From positions 1-64,000 of the forward strand of contig JAUTCQ010000002.1 in NCBI GenBank assembly GCA_030673845.1: 64,000 nt of DNA, given 5' to 3'. The notes beneath the pieces are model-generated. The model saw only the letters and a list, made by a program, of their open reading frames with translations, had not been told where the DNA came from and ran no database searches. A program made the position numbers and the translations under genes. This DNA is from Verrucomicrobiota bacterium JB022. GTDB taxonomy: Bacteria > Verrucomicrobiota > Verrucomicrobiia > Opitutales > Oceanipulchritudinaceae. Of this stretch, positions 1 through 7,404 are shown piece after piece; within the stretch, counting starts at the first letter, position 1, and each line of letters opens with the position of its first letter.

Positions 1-134
1 AGCCAAGGCGAAGGCCCAAAACATCGCCGCTTGAAGCGCAAGAAGTCATCGCGGTCATAAACGTCATACCGATGAAAGCTATCACAACTATGACAGCTTA
101 CACGTCCAGCCCGTAGTGACGGCGCTTGGCGTGA
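1..134. other. Unassigned left edge
   Basis: No gene can be supported here. All three forward frames carry stops (32-34, 58-60, and 114-119 with 132-134). Several short stretches look protein-like but change frame. This could be the 3' end of another gene, or the frameshifted upstream part of the next gene. Confidence 0.4.
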
Positions 135-197
135 CGCTTACACAACAGCTCCGATTACTATTACATTTCAGGCACTGAGACTTTCACGATCGACCAA

Positions 198-560
198 GTG
201 GAGTGGGAACCCGAAATCCGCTCGATTTTCACCGCTCCCTTCGCTCCCTTGACCGAAGATGGCTGGCGATGGTCTTACCTCTACAAGGAGTGGATCTACG
301 AAGGTTACTACCCATGGGTCAGCTCCGCGACCCACGGCTGGCAATGGGCTTCCAGCATCGACTCCAATGGCAACTACTGGCTTTATGACAGCGGCATGGG
401 CCGTTGGGTGATGCACAGCCGCGCGCTCTTCCCCAACTTCTACGTCTTTGCTGAAGACGGGACGGGCGACGGCTGGTATAGCTACATTGGCAAGCCCGGC
501 CAGTACCGCCGCTTCTGGAGCTACGACGCACAAGCCTACGTGTTCGAAAACGAGTTCTAG
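198..560 (+). CDS. Trp/Tyr-rich C-terminal domain protein, 5' end uncertain
   Basis: Function unknown. The frame is dense in Trp and Tyr in short repeating units (GWRWSYLYKEWIYEG, HGWQWASS, GNYWLYD, GWYSYIG, RRFWSYD), which resembles uncharacterised C-terminal domains common on secreted or surface proteins of Opitutae. That assignment rests on memory of the family style, not a search. The listed start is a GTG. The frame is open back to 135 and the extra residues (YYYISGTETFTIDQ) look coding, so the true protein is probably longer and either enters from another frame through a frameshift or uses a non-obvious start. No signal peptide is visible in the part present. A strong terminator follows the stop. 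Confidence 0.5.
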   Translation: MEWEPEIRSIFTAPFAPLTEDGWRWSYLYKEWIYEGYYPWVSSATHGWQWASSIDSNGNYWLYDSGMGRWVMHSRALFPNFYVFAEDGTGDGWYSYIGKPGQYRRFWSYDAQAYVFENEF

Positions 561-588
561 AACGGATCCGGTTTTAGCTTGGATTTCC

Positions 589-617
589 AGCCACCTCCGC
601 CCAGAGGTGGCTTTTTT
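589..617 (+). terminator. Rho-independent terminator
   Basis: A 9-bp perfect stem (AGCCACCTC with GAGGTGGCT), a 6-base loop and a run of T's directly after. It ends the Trp/Tyr-rich gene and shields it from the converging glycan block. Confidence 0.9.
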
Positions 618-701
618 GGCTTGTCGGGTTTCCGGTTGAGCCCTCTACAGTTGAAAGAAATGCCTTTTCGATTCTAGCCGTAGCTTTATGTCTAAAATTC
701 T

Positions 702-1631
702 TTAAGCCTCTCGTTTTGCACGTCTTGCAAGGCGCTTCATTTGGAGAAGATGCTTTAAGCTATAACAACTTGATTTTGATAACGTTCTTTGGTAATTCAG
801 GGTGAATAATTCAAATGTGGAGGTTGGGCCAGAGATGTCCGTTTGGGAATAGCCGTAACTGCTTAAAAAGTCTTTACCTAGGAAGTGCGTATATCCACGA
901 ATAAGCGCATCAGTGTATTTGGGCTGATCGCTTGTCTTATTTGTCACTCCGCCAATGGATTTTGTTTTGTGTGCATTCACGGGGTCTCCAAAGATTCCAT
1001 CGCATTTGTTATTTTTGCTAGGATCAAGGTATTCACTGGAATATTTAAGCCCCAGTCGCGTATAGATATTCCTTAAAAATGCTTCTGGATCCTTCAGAAG
1101 GTCCTCGTAACGAATCGTCATGCAGCGGTCAGATTCGCATGATCTGGAAAATTCTAGTAACATTTTGGGAGCGAAGCAGAGGTCTTCGTAAAACTCGTCT
1201 GAAGCTCTATAAATAGAGGCGGGCATCCAGGTTTTAAGGATGGAGCGGGCGACCGCAATGGGATCTCTTAGTAGTAAAATGAAGTAAGCCTCTGGGAATG
1301 CTGCATGCAACTGTGGAAGTATCTTGTAATAGCGAGGTGTTTTATCGAGAAAATACGGGGAGTCTTTAGCTAACTCCTGATAGTAGGAGCTCAGCATGCG
1401 TGCCATGATTTTGGCGGGCTCATCGGTTGATTGTTTCCAATTGTCATTAATGGCCGTTCGAGCGAGTTGGGTGTCTCTATCGATGTAGAATGGGGTAGAT
1501 CCATAAAGACGCATCAAGGGCAGGGCTATCCAAGGCTCACTGACGGTGGCAATATCCGGATGATTGGTAATCACCCGCTGCAACATGGTCGAGCCTGCTC
1601 GCGGCTGGGAAACGAGGAATATAAGCTTCAT
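702..1631 (-). CDS. Sulfotransferase family protein
   Basis: Predicted PAPS-dependent sulfotransferase of 309 residues that moves sulfate from 3'-phosphoadenylyl sulfate to a sugar or other acceptor. The 5'-phosphosulfate loop is at the N-terminus (SQPRAGSTMLQR, residues 8-19) and the 3'-phosphate motif is near residues 121-132 (LRDPIAVARSIL). The protein has no signal peptide, so it should act in the cytoplasm. It is the last gene of the minus-strand glycan block, which suggests sulfation of an exported polysaccharide; that substrate is inference. Base composition is clearly AT-richer than the housekeeping genes further right, consistent with transfer of the block. Confidence 0.85.
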   Translation of the reverse strand: MKLIFLVSQPRAGSTMLQRVITNHPDIATVSEPWIALPLMRLYGSTPFYIDRDTQLARTAINDNWKQSTDEPAKIMARMLSSYYQELAKDSPYFLDKTPRYYKILPQLHAAFPEAYFILLLRDPIAVARSILKTWMPASIYRASDEFYEDLCFAPKMLLEFSRSCESDRCMTIRYEDLLKDPEAFLRNIYTRLGLKYSSEYLDPSKNNKCDGIFGDPVNAHKTKSIGGVTNKTSDQPKYTDALIRGYTHFLGKDFLSSYGYSQTDISGPTSTFELFTLNYQRTLSKSSCYSLKHLLQMKRLARRAKREA

Positions 1632-1673
1632 GACGTTTTGTTACTGGCGTTTTCCAGTCGAAGATATTCTCCA

Positions 1674-2624
1674 CTATCTAATAAACTTGCGGAGCTTTCT
1701 GGCTAGCTTGTGGGCAATGGGGTCAAAACGTTCCATACGCTTGGAAATGGGCCGCGGGGTGATCTTGGGCTTAACATGAAATCGGGTGCGGTTCAATTCG
1801 CGATCAATTTCATAATTGCGGCTCACGTAGGCCGGGTGGCGCAGTGGAAATGTAATCGGTTCAGTTGGGCGGGAGTCGTTCGCCGCGCCCGCATTTTGTG
1901 TGTGAGTAGCATCTGCTCCAAATCCGATATTGGAGATCAAGTTGACTGCGGGTATGATGCAAAGGCCACCGTTACGCCAGATTGATAGGCGATAGAGAAA
2001 ATCCCAAATCGAGATGCGACGAAATTGGGTGCGCCAGTATTCAGCTACTTCCGGGCTCCCGTGGAGGTCTTGTAGCCACGTGCTGTCCATTAAGGTCTCA
2101 AAGTCTGGAGGAGTGCCTTCATAGTATGCCCAGGCGCGCTTCCAGGTTGCCCAGCCCCATGGTATATTGTAGAGGGAAAACCCATAAGAGGCTTCACCAA
2201 ATGCTTGGCGGGAGATTTCACCATAACCTCCGATTGTCGCTACGCGTTTGTCATAGCGGTATCGCGCAAGTAGTTCGCTACAAAAGGGGAAAAACGATGG
2301 TTCAGGGAGGCAGTCGTCCTCCAGAATGATACCTTCGTCCACCTGCTCAAAAAACCACGTTATTGCGCTCGAAACTGCATCGCGGCATCCTAGGTTTTCT
2401 TCCCGGAAGAGGGTCTTGCATTCACAGGGCCAGTCAATGTTCGCTACAATGGCTCGTGTTTGTGCACACAATTCGGCTTCGCCAGCTTTTTGTGCTCTAG
2501 GCCCATCTGCTGCGATATAAAGCTGCGTTGGCTGAATCTCACGTAGGCGTTCGAAAACCCGAGCGGTAGGTTCGGGCCGGTTGAAGATCAGGAACAGGAC
2601 AGGTGGCTTGGTGAGATGGGACAT
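1674..2624 (-). CDS. Glycosyltransferase, GT-A type
   Basis: A 316-residue GT-A-like nucleotide-sugar transferase. The N-terminus has the usual first strand (PVLFLIFNRPEPT), followed by a NLGCRDAVSSAI segment and a metal-binding acidic motif EDD at residues 102-104, then a Trp-rich acceptor region (YNIPWGWATWKRAW). It resembles proteins annotated as family 2 or GNT-I-like glycosyltransferases. Donor and acceptor cannot be read from the sequence. Placed between nitroreductase and sulfotransferase genes in the same orientation, it probably builds the glycan exported by the ABC system upstream. Confidence 0.8.
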   Translation of the reverse strand: MSHLTKPPVLFLIFNRPEPTARVFERLREIQPTQLYIAADGPRAQKAGEAELCAQTRAIVANIDWPCECKTLFREENLGCRDAVSSAITWFFEQVDEGIILEDDCLPEPSFFPFCSELLARYRYDKRVATIGGYGEISRQAFGEASYGFSLYNIPWGWATWKRAWAYYEGTPPDFETLMDSTWLQDLHGSPEVAEYWRTQFRRISIWDFLYRLSIWRNGGLCIIPAVNLISNIGFGADATHTQNAGAANDSRPTEPITFPLRHPAYVSRNYEIDRELNRTRFHVKPKITPRPISKRMERFDPIAHKLARKLRKFIR

Positions 2625-2695
2625 CGAGGCGCGTGCTTAAAACCCAAGATATATCGAAAAAATGCCGTCGAAGGCAGATCTACTCTTTTTGAGCC

Positions 2696-3712
2696 TTACA
2701 ATATGAAGTCGTTCAGTTGACGTCTGCGAGATGCGGCAACGCTTGCCCCTTCACGCGGATAACCCACGCAAATGAACATCGTGACGCGGAACCATTCTGG
2801 CAAACCCAGCAGCTTTCTAAGCTGGGCATCGCGCTCGGCATCTACACACCAATTGAGGGTGCAAGACGAAATGCCTTTGGCGTGCAATGCATAAACGAGC
2901 GACATGGAGAACATTCCAGCGTCGATCCAAGGTTCGTTGCGCTCTTCTGGTCCCAGAAAGGAGCGCATATCGGCTCCGGTAAGGAGAAGTGTACGGACTT
3001 CGTGACCAAAGCCAGTGTTGCCATTCTGCAGCTTGAAAGCACTCGCAATCTCTTCTCTTTCATCCAGGATTTTGACCTTCCAGGGTTGACGGTTGCAGAC
3101 TGAAGGAGTGCGCAGGGCAAGCTCTATAGCGGAGGTGAGATCCTCGCGCGGGACAGTTTGGTCCGAGAATGAGCGGACGGAGTGTCGAGAGTGGCAGAAC
3201 GCTTTGAAATCCTGAAATGAAACCACCGACTCCGCCGGCATTAATTCGATTAGTGGCGATTGGGTGAATGTTTCTAGGTTGCCAAAAACACGTTGGGCTT
3301 CCTCGCGAAAAGCATCTACTTCCGGTGAGCCTTCATGAAATTTGAAATAGGCTACCGCGGCATCCTGTGCCATGATAAAACGCTCGTCGCCTGTGTTCCA
3401 GCCGTTGTCCACTACTTTGGCTGCTAGTTGGATTAGAATCGGGAACTTAGCGAGGAAGAATGGTTTTTTTACTGCCGACAGTGACAAAGCTTTTTCGATA
3501 CCGTGGGCAAGCATTGTAAGGCGCGATAGACACTGCTCTTCACCTAAATCATCTAGAGAGAATATAGCGTGCCGTTGATAGACCTCAGCATCCCTCAGCG
3601 CGTTGACATAGAGCTTTTCATCGCCGCGGCGTTTCCAGAAGACGTTACGGCCCGCAATTCTGGTATGAAAGAAGCCCAAGCGTCTAAAGAGTTTCAGGAT
3701 TTGTCTTCTCAT
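2696..3712 (-). CDS. Nitroreductase-family flavoprotein
   Basis: A 338-residue protein whose C-terminal half is an FMN-dependent nitroreductase domain: the phosphate-binding SRHSVRSFSD (about residue 180), the TPSVCNRQPWKV segment, and a C-terminal CVGYPREG. The N-terminal half (about 165 residues) is not recognised. Members of this kind are often found inside polysaccharide loci next to pyruvyl transferases, with unknown reactions. Here it sits between a pyruvyl transferase and a glycosyltransferase gene. A redox step on a sugar or lipid intermediate is a guess. It shares the AT-rich composition of the block. Confidence 0.8.
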   Translation of the reverse strand: MRRQILKLFRRLGFFHTRIAGRNVFWKRRGDEKLYVNALRDAEVYQRHAIFSLDDLGEEQCLSRLTMLAHGIEKALSLSAVKKPFFLAKFPILIQLAAKVVDNGWNTGDERFIMAQDAAVAYFKFHEGSPEVDAFREEAQRVFGNLETFTQSPLIELMPAESVVSFQDFKAFCHSRHSVRSFSDQTVPREDLTSAIELALRTPSVCNRQPWKVKILDEREEIASAFKLQNGNTGFGHEVRTLLLTGADMRSFLGPEERNEPWIDAGMFSMSLVYALHAKGISSCTLNWCVDAERDAQLRKLLGLPEWFRVTMFICVGYPREGASVAASRRRQLNDFIL

Positions 3713-3739
3713 GGTTGGTGTCAGGCGAAAATGGAGAGA

Positions 3740-4933
3740 TCAGTCTGCAGTGGATAGGTGTCCTACCGCTGTTTTTAGTGCTTTGTAAAAGAGGTCGTGG
3801 CGCTGCTGGTAAAAGTGAGAAGGCAAGGGGTTTTCTCGCTGTTCCTGCAGCATTTGCATAATAAGGGCAGGCGTGGCCTGGTTGAACCGGTAAGTTGGGA
3901 AAGCATAGCGCTCGCGACCAGCACGGGCGCAGAGATCAAATGTCTTGCTCATAACTCGGGTGTGCGGATTGAGCCGGTGTCTCAGCTTGCGCTTAAGCTT
4001 ACTTCCCGCCCATTTTAGGCCTACATCATAAGTATCGAGGGCGACAAAAGGTACACCCAATACCATCGAGAGCATGATGGGATGAAAGCGCACGCCAACG
4101 TAACCGGATGCGTTTGCAAGCCACTGAACCCATTCTAGCGGGCTCATTGGAAGCCCGAGGATTCGGTCAAAATTACCTCGTGTTTCTCCTTCGGGGTGGG
4201 GAAGGGAAAAAACCTTGTAGCCAGAGGCATGGGCGCTGCTTACAAGATCATCAATCCAGGTACTAGGGCGCGTATCCTCATAAAGGCTAACGATTATGTA
4301 TGGTGGAGACTCTTCTGGCACTTTTAGCTCAGCAGAGCTAAGGAGACTGGGCAAGACACTGGTTGGGTCGGGGCAGTAGTGGATAGCCCGGTTAGGCACG
4401 CCACATAGGCGTAACATCCACTGAGTCCACCGGTCTCGTGTGGAAATATAGTCCAGCTTCTGGCAGGCCAAGCGTATTCCGCGTCTGGTTCGACCACTTA
4501 GTTGGTAGTACTTACTCCCCATGGCGCTGGGTGCAATGAAGCCGGTATGGGCAATCCCTGCTTCATTGCACCAGTCCAGCCAGAAAGCGTTTGGAAAGGT
4601 AAGGTCCTCTCGGTCAGATTTTGAATCCAGCCGCAATACCGCATCACTGCCGGAAATGACCGCATCGAGCCGATGTGATTTCGCAACGGAAATGACTTCC
4701 TCCGTGGAGGTGCAGACTTCGCTTAGAGGCAGGTATTCTTGGCAAAACGCTTCGTGAGTTTGTAATTGGTCGAGAGAAACCCTCTTGCGGTAGAGGGCTT
4801 CGAGCACGGGTAGCCGGTAATCTATTATAATAGGCTCGCAGCCCAACTGGCGCAGTGCTCGAGCCGTAGCCAAGGCCTGAAGGTTGGCTCCGAAATTGGC
4901 GAGCCAGTGATGAGTGAGAATGCCGACTTTCAC
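3740..4933 (-). CDS. Polysaccharide pyruvyl transferase family protein
   Basis: A 397-residue member of the WcaK/CsaB-like family, which transfers pyruvate from phosphoenolpyruvate to a hydroxyl pair on a sugar, giving a ketal. The N-terminus is typical (VGILTHHWLANFGANLQALA with a following DYR), and later landmarks are ISGSDAVLRLDS, DWCNEAG, and the C-terminal VGVRFHPIMLSMVLGVPFVALD. The start codon is GTG. Some family members in polysaccharide loci may act on other substrates, so the exact reaction is open. It lies directly downstream of the Wzt-like ATPase gene. Confidence 0.85.
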   Translation of the reverse strand: MKVGILTHHWLANFGANLQALATARALRQLGCEPIIIDYRLPVLEALYRKRVSLDQLQTHEAFCQEYLPLSEVCTSTEEVISVAKSHRLDAVISGSDAVLRLDSKSDREDLTFPNAFWLDWCNEAGIAHTGFIAPSAMGSKYYQLSGRTRRGIRLACQKLDYISTRDRWTQWMLRLCGVPNRAIHYCPDPTSVLPSLLSSAELKVPEESPPYIIVSLYEDTRPSTWIDDLVSSAHASGYKVFSLPHPEGETRGNFDRILGLPMSPLEWVQWLANASGYVGVRFHPIMLSMVLGVPFVALDTYDVGLKWAGSKLKRKLRHRLNPHTRVMSKTFDLCARAGRERYAFPTYRFNQATPALIMQMLQEQRENPLPSHFYQQRHDLFYKALKTAVGHLSTAD

Positions 4934-4966
4934 AATTCAGCTTGGGCTATGTGATGGGTGTTGCTT

Positions 4967-6199
4967 TCAGGCGGTGGTTACGGTGCAGTAAACCGATCGG
5001 GCGAAAGGTGAATACCGCATCACATCTCCCGAAATCAGGAAAGGTGCGACCCCCTCCGCTCGCGCAATCTGATCTCCAGATACCCCACCGATTTTCGCAT
5101 TGAGGATAAAGGTGTAGCGACCGGGGGAAAGCTCCAGCGCTCCAAGGTCGACCGCTACGCGGTATTTGCCGCGCCGGAAGTTGCGTAGCCTTTTATCTGA
5201 ATCGCTGAGATCGAGGACCATGACAGGGTTTTGGTCCTGGCTGCAGATTGTCGCGAAAATGCTGACTTCAATGTCATCCACCACCTCGAATTCAAGATGA
5301 AGGGCAAGCTTTTCATCCGGGCGGAACGTATCGTCGTGCTTGTTTTCTCCAATTATCGAGGCATTGGAGAAGGAGACTTGGCCAGTGCCGGCAGTCGATG
5401 AGTGGCTTGCAATTCGCGAGAGGTAGAGGTCGATCCCACGCGGTACGTCGTTGGAGTGGTAGCTAATCTGGCCATGCTCTAGCATGAGCACATGGGTGCA
5501 AAAGTTGGATATCTGCTGCATGCGGTGCGAGACGAGGATAACGGCACAGCGGCTCATCATGTCGCGCACGCGGTTCAGGCACTTGACCACAAAAGTCATA
5601 TCTCCAACCGCGAGCACCTCATCGAGCAGGAGGACATCGGGGTCGATTGATGAAGCAATCGCAAAGCCCAGGCGCACACGCATGCCAGATGAATAATTGC
5701 GCAGCGGTGTCTCCATAAAATCATGGGTTTCAGCAAAATCCACAATTTCGTCGTATCTTCGATCCATTTCCTTTTTGCTGATCCCGATGACCGCCCCTGC
5801 GATGTAAACATTCTCACGTCCAGTCAGCACAGGGTTAAAACCGGCGCCGAGAGCGATCAAGGCGCCCACACGGCCCCGCATTTCAATATACCCAGTGTCT
5901 GGCTTGATCAGCCCGTTGAGCATTTTGAGCAAGGTCGTCTTGCCGGCACCGTTATGGCCAATGAGGCCATAGGCTTCACCGCGGCGTACCTGAAAAGAGA
6001 TGTTCTGATTGGCCCAAAATTCAGACGGGCGTAGGATCGGTCGTCCGCCGCTGTCAAGGCGCCGTTGGGCGGCTGGAAAAATGTCGCCCAAGCTATCTCG
6101 TGCGCCGTAAAGGAGTGAGCGCTTCAGGTCTGTGCAGAAAGTCTTGCCCACATTTTCCGCGCGGATCAAGACGTCACTATCAGAAGGCGGGTTTGCCAT
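4967..6199 (-). CDS. Wzt-like polysaccharide ABC transporter ATPase
   Basis: The ATP-binding subunit of an exporter that moves a finished lipid-linked polysaccharide across the inner membrane. Walker A is GHNGAGKTT (residues 81-89), the signature is YSSGMR (about 169-174) and Walker B is LLLDE (about 190-194). About 150 residues follow the nucleotide-binding domain and are rich in beta-strand patterns (LALHLEFEVVDDIEVSIFATI), as in the carbohydrate-binding Wzt C-domain. The open frame extends 14 codons upstream to a TTG; the ATG used here matches the family N-terminus better. It is partnered with the permease gene just upstream. Confidence 0.88.
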   Translation of the reverse strand: MANPPSDSDVLIRAENVGKTFCTDLKRSLLYGARDSLGDIFPAAQRRLDSGGRPILRPSEFWANQNISFQVRRGEAYGLIGHNGAGKTTLLKMLNGLIKPDTGYIEMRGRVGALIALGAGFNPVLTGRENVYIAGAVIGISKKEMDRRYDEIVDFAETHDFMETPLRNYSSGMRVRLGFAIASSIDPDVLLLDEVLAVGDMTFVVKCLNRVRDMMSRCAVILVSHRMQQISNFCTHVLMLEHGQISYHSNDVPRGIDLYLSRIASHSSTAGTGQVSFSNASIIGENKHDDTFRPDEKLALHLEFEVVDDIEVSIFATICSQDQNPVMVLDLSDSDKRLRNFRRGKYRVAVDLGALELSPGRYTFILNAKIGGVSGDQIARAEGVAPFLISGDVMRYSPFARSVYCTVTTA

Positions 6200-6245
6200 T
6201 TGGATAAGTGCTTTGGTTGGAGAGGCGGGGATTGGGATCAAGGGG

Positions 6246-7121
6246 CTACATGCCCATACGCTCGATCAGCCGCGGCAGAGTCAGGTGGAACACAAGCCAA
6301 CCCAGCAGAAGAAAAAGAATGCTGCCAGTGGTGACGATAAAGAAACCAGTCAGGTCATGCACGGGCACGCCAGTCAGCCAGTCACGGGTTGGAAGCAGCA
6401 CGTGTGTCACAGGGTTGATCGTCATCACCTTGCCCAGGATGCCGCCGCGCTCTGCAGCAAAAAAGACCGGAGTCAAAAACATCCAAATATTCGTGATCAT
6501 CTGGAGACCTCGGCCAAAGTCGGTATAAAGCAAACTCGCGGTGGCCACGAGAAGGCCGATCGCGCTGCCGAGCAGCACAATTGCGGCAAGGCCAAGAGGG
6601 AAAAAGAGGACTTCCCAGCTGGGAGGGATGCGGAAATAGAGGAGGACTGGCAGCAGGACTGCCATTCTGATTGCGAGACCGATGAGCGCAGTGTAGATCG
6701 CTGACAGAATTAATGCCGCGCGAGGGAAGTTCACCTTGATCATCATGTCCTTCGACGCGGTCAACACTTTGGCTGGGGCCATGAGCGACTCGACAAAAAT
6801 CTGCCACAGAATCATGCCGATGAACAGATAGGCCGCGTAGGGAATGTATATGCCCTGAGGATTTAACACGTTGCCCGAGCGCAGGATCAAGAAAGCGGCC
6901 GATGCCAGCAGGGGCGGTAATATCGCCCACACATACCCAGCGTAGCTTTGACGGTATTGAGCGGTAAAGTCGCGTAAAGCCAAGCGCACTGCCAATTCCT
7001 GACCCGCTTTCAAGTCGCGGGCCATTTCACGGAAGAGATCTGCAGGTTTCGAGAGCGAGGACTTGGGAGAATATCTACTGATCTGCATATTATCGATTCG
7101 AGAGGCGAGATGCAGGTTCAT
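6246..7121 (-). CDS. Wzm-like ABC-2 permease for polysaccharide export
   Basis: A 291-residue membrane protein with about six hydrophobic segments, starting with a cytoplasmic region containing LALRDFTAQYRQSYAGYVW, the conserved entry of the TagG/Wzm family. Landmarks are the NFPRAALILSA segment after the second helix and TDFGRGLQMITNIWMFLTPVFF. It forms the channel half of the exporter whose ATPase is encoded immediately downstream. An alternative start lies 11 codons inside. It is the first gene of the minus-strand glycan block and is preceded by a plausible promoter. Confidence 0.9.
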   Translation of the reverse strand: MNLHLASRIDNMQISRYSPKSSLSKPADLFREMARDLKAGQELAVRLALRDFTAQYRQSYAGYVWAILPPLLASAAFLILRSGNVLNPQGIYIPYAAYLFIGMILWQIFVESLMAPAKVLTASKDMMIKVNFPRAALILSAIYTALIGLAIRMAVLLPVLLYFRIPPSWEVLFFPLGLAAIVLLGSAIGLLVATASLLYTDFGRGLQMITNIWMFLTPVFFAAERGGILGKVMTINPVTHVLLPTRDWLTGVPVHDLTGFFIVTTGSILFLLLGWLVFHLTLPRLIERMGM

Positions 7122-7166
7122 CTATTGCAGACAGCTTTATGAACCGAGTTTCCGTCATACGGAGTG

Positions 7167-7196
7167 ATTACATCCCTACTGGGCTTGAAGGGTCAA
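7167..7196 (-). promoter_or_regulatory. Candidate promoter of the glycan block
   Basis: Read on the minus strand: TTGACC, an 18-base spacer and TGTAAT, ending about 45 bases before the permease start. The surrounding 280-base gap is AT-rich and holds no other gene. The match is visual only. Confidence 0.4.
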
Positions 7197-7404
7197 ATCC
7201 TTTTGCTTGCCTCCTCGATAATGGAGGGAGTCGTGCTCTATGAGTATTTTGCACTAAGTCTGCAGGCGATTTTTTGTTTAATATAGGCATTCGTTGGCGT
7301 TATTTCGTGCATCTATATCCTCGTCTAAGGTAGGATCTTAGGGCCGTTTTCGAGGTTTTATGCTGTCTGGCCTCTTATTTTGAAAAAGCTTTGAGGGATT
7401 GATA

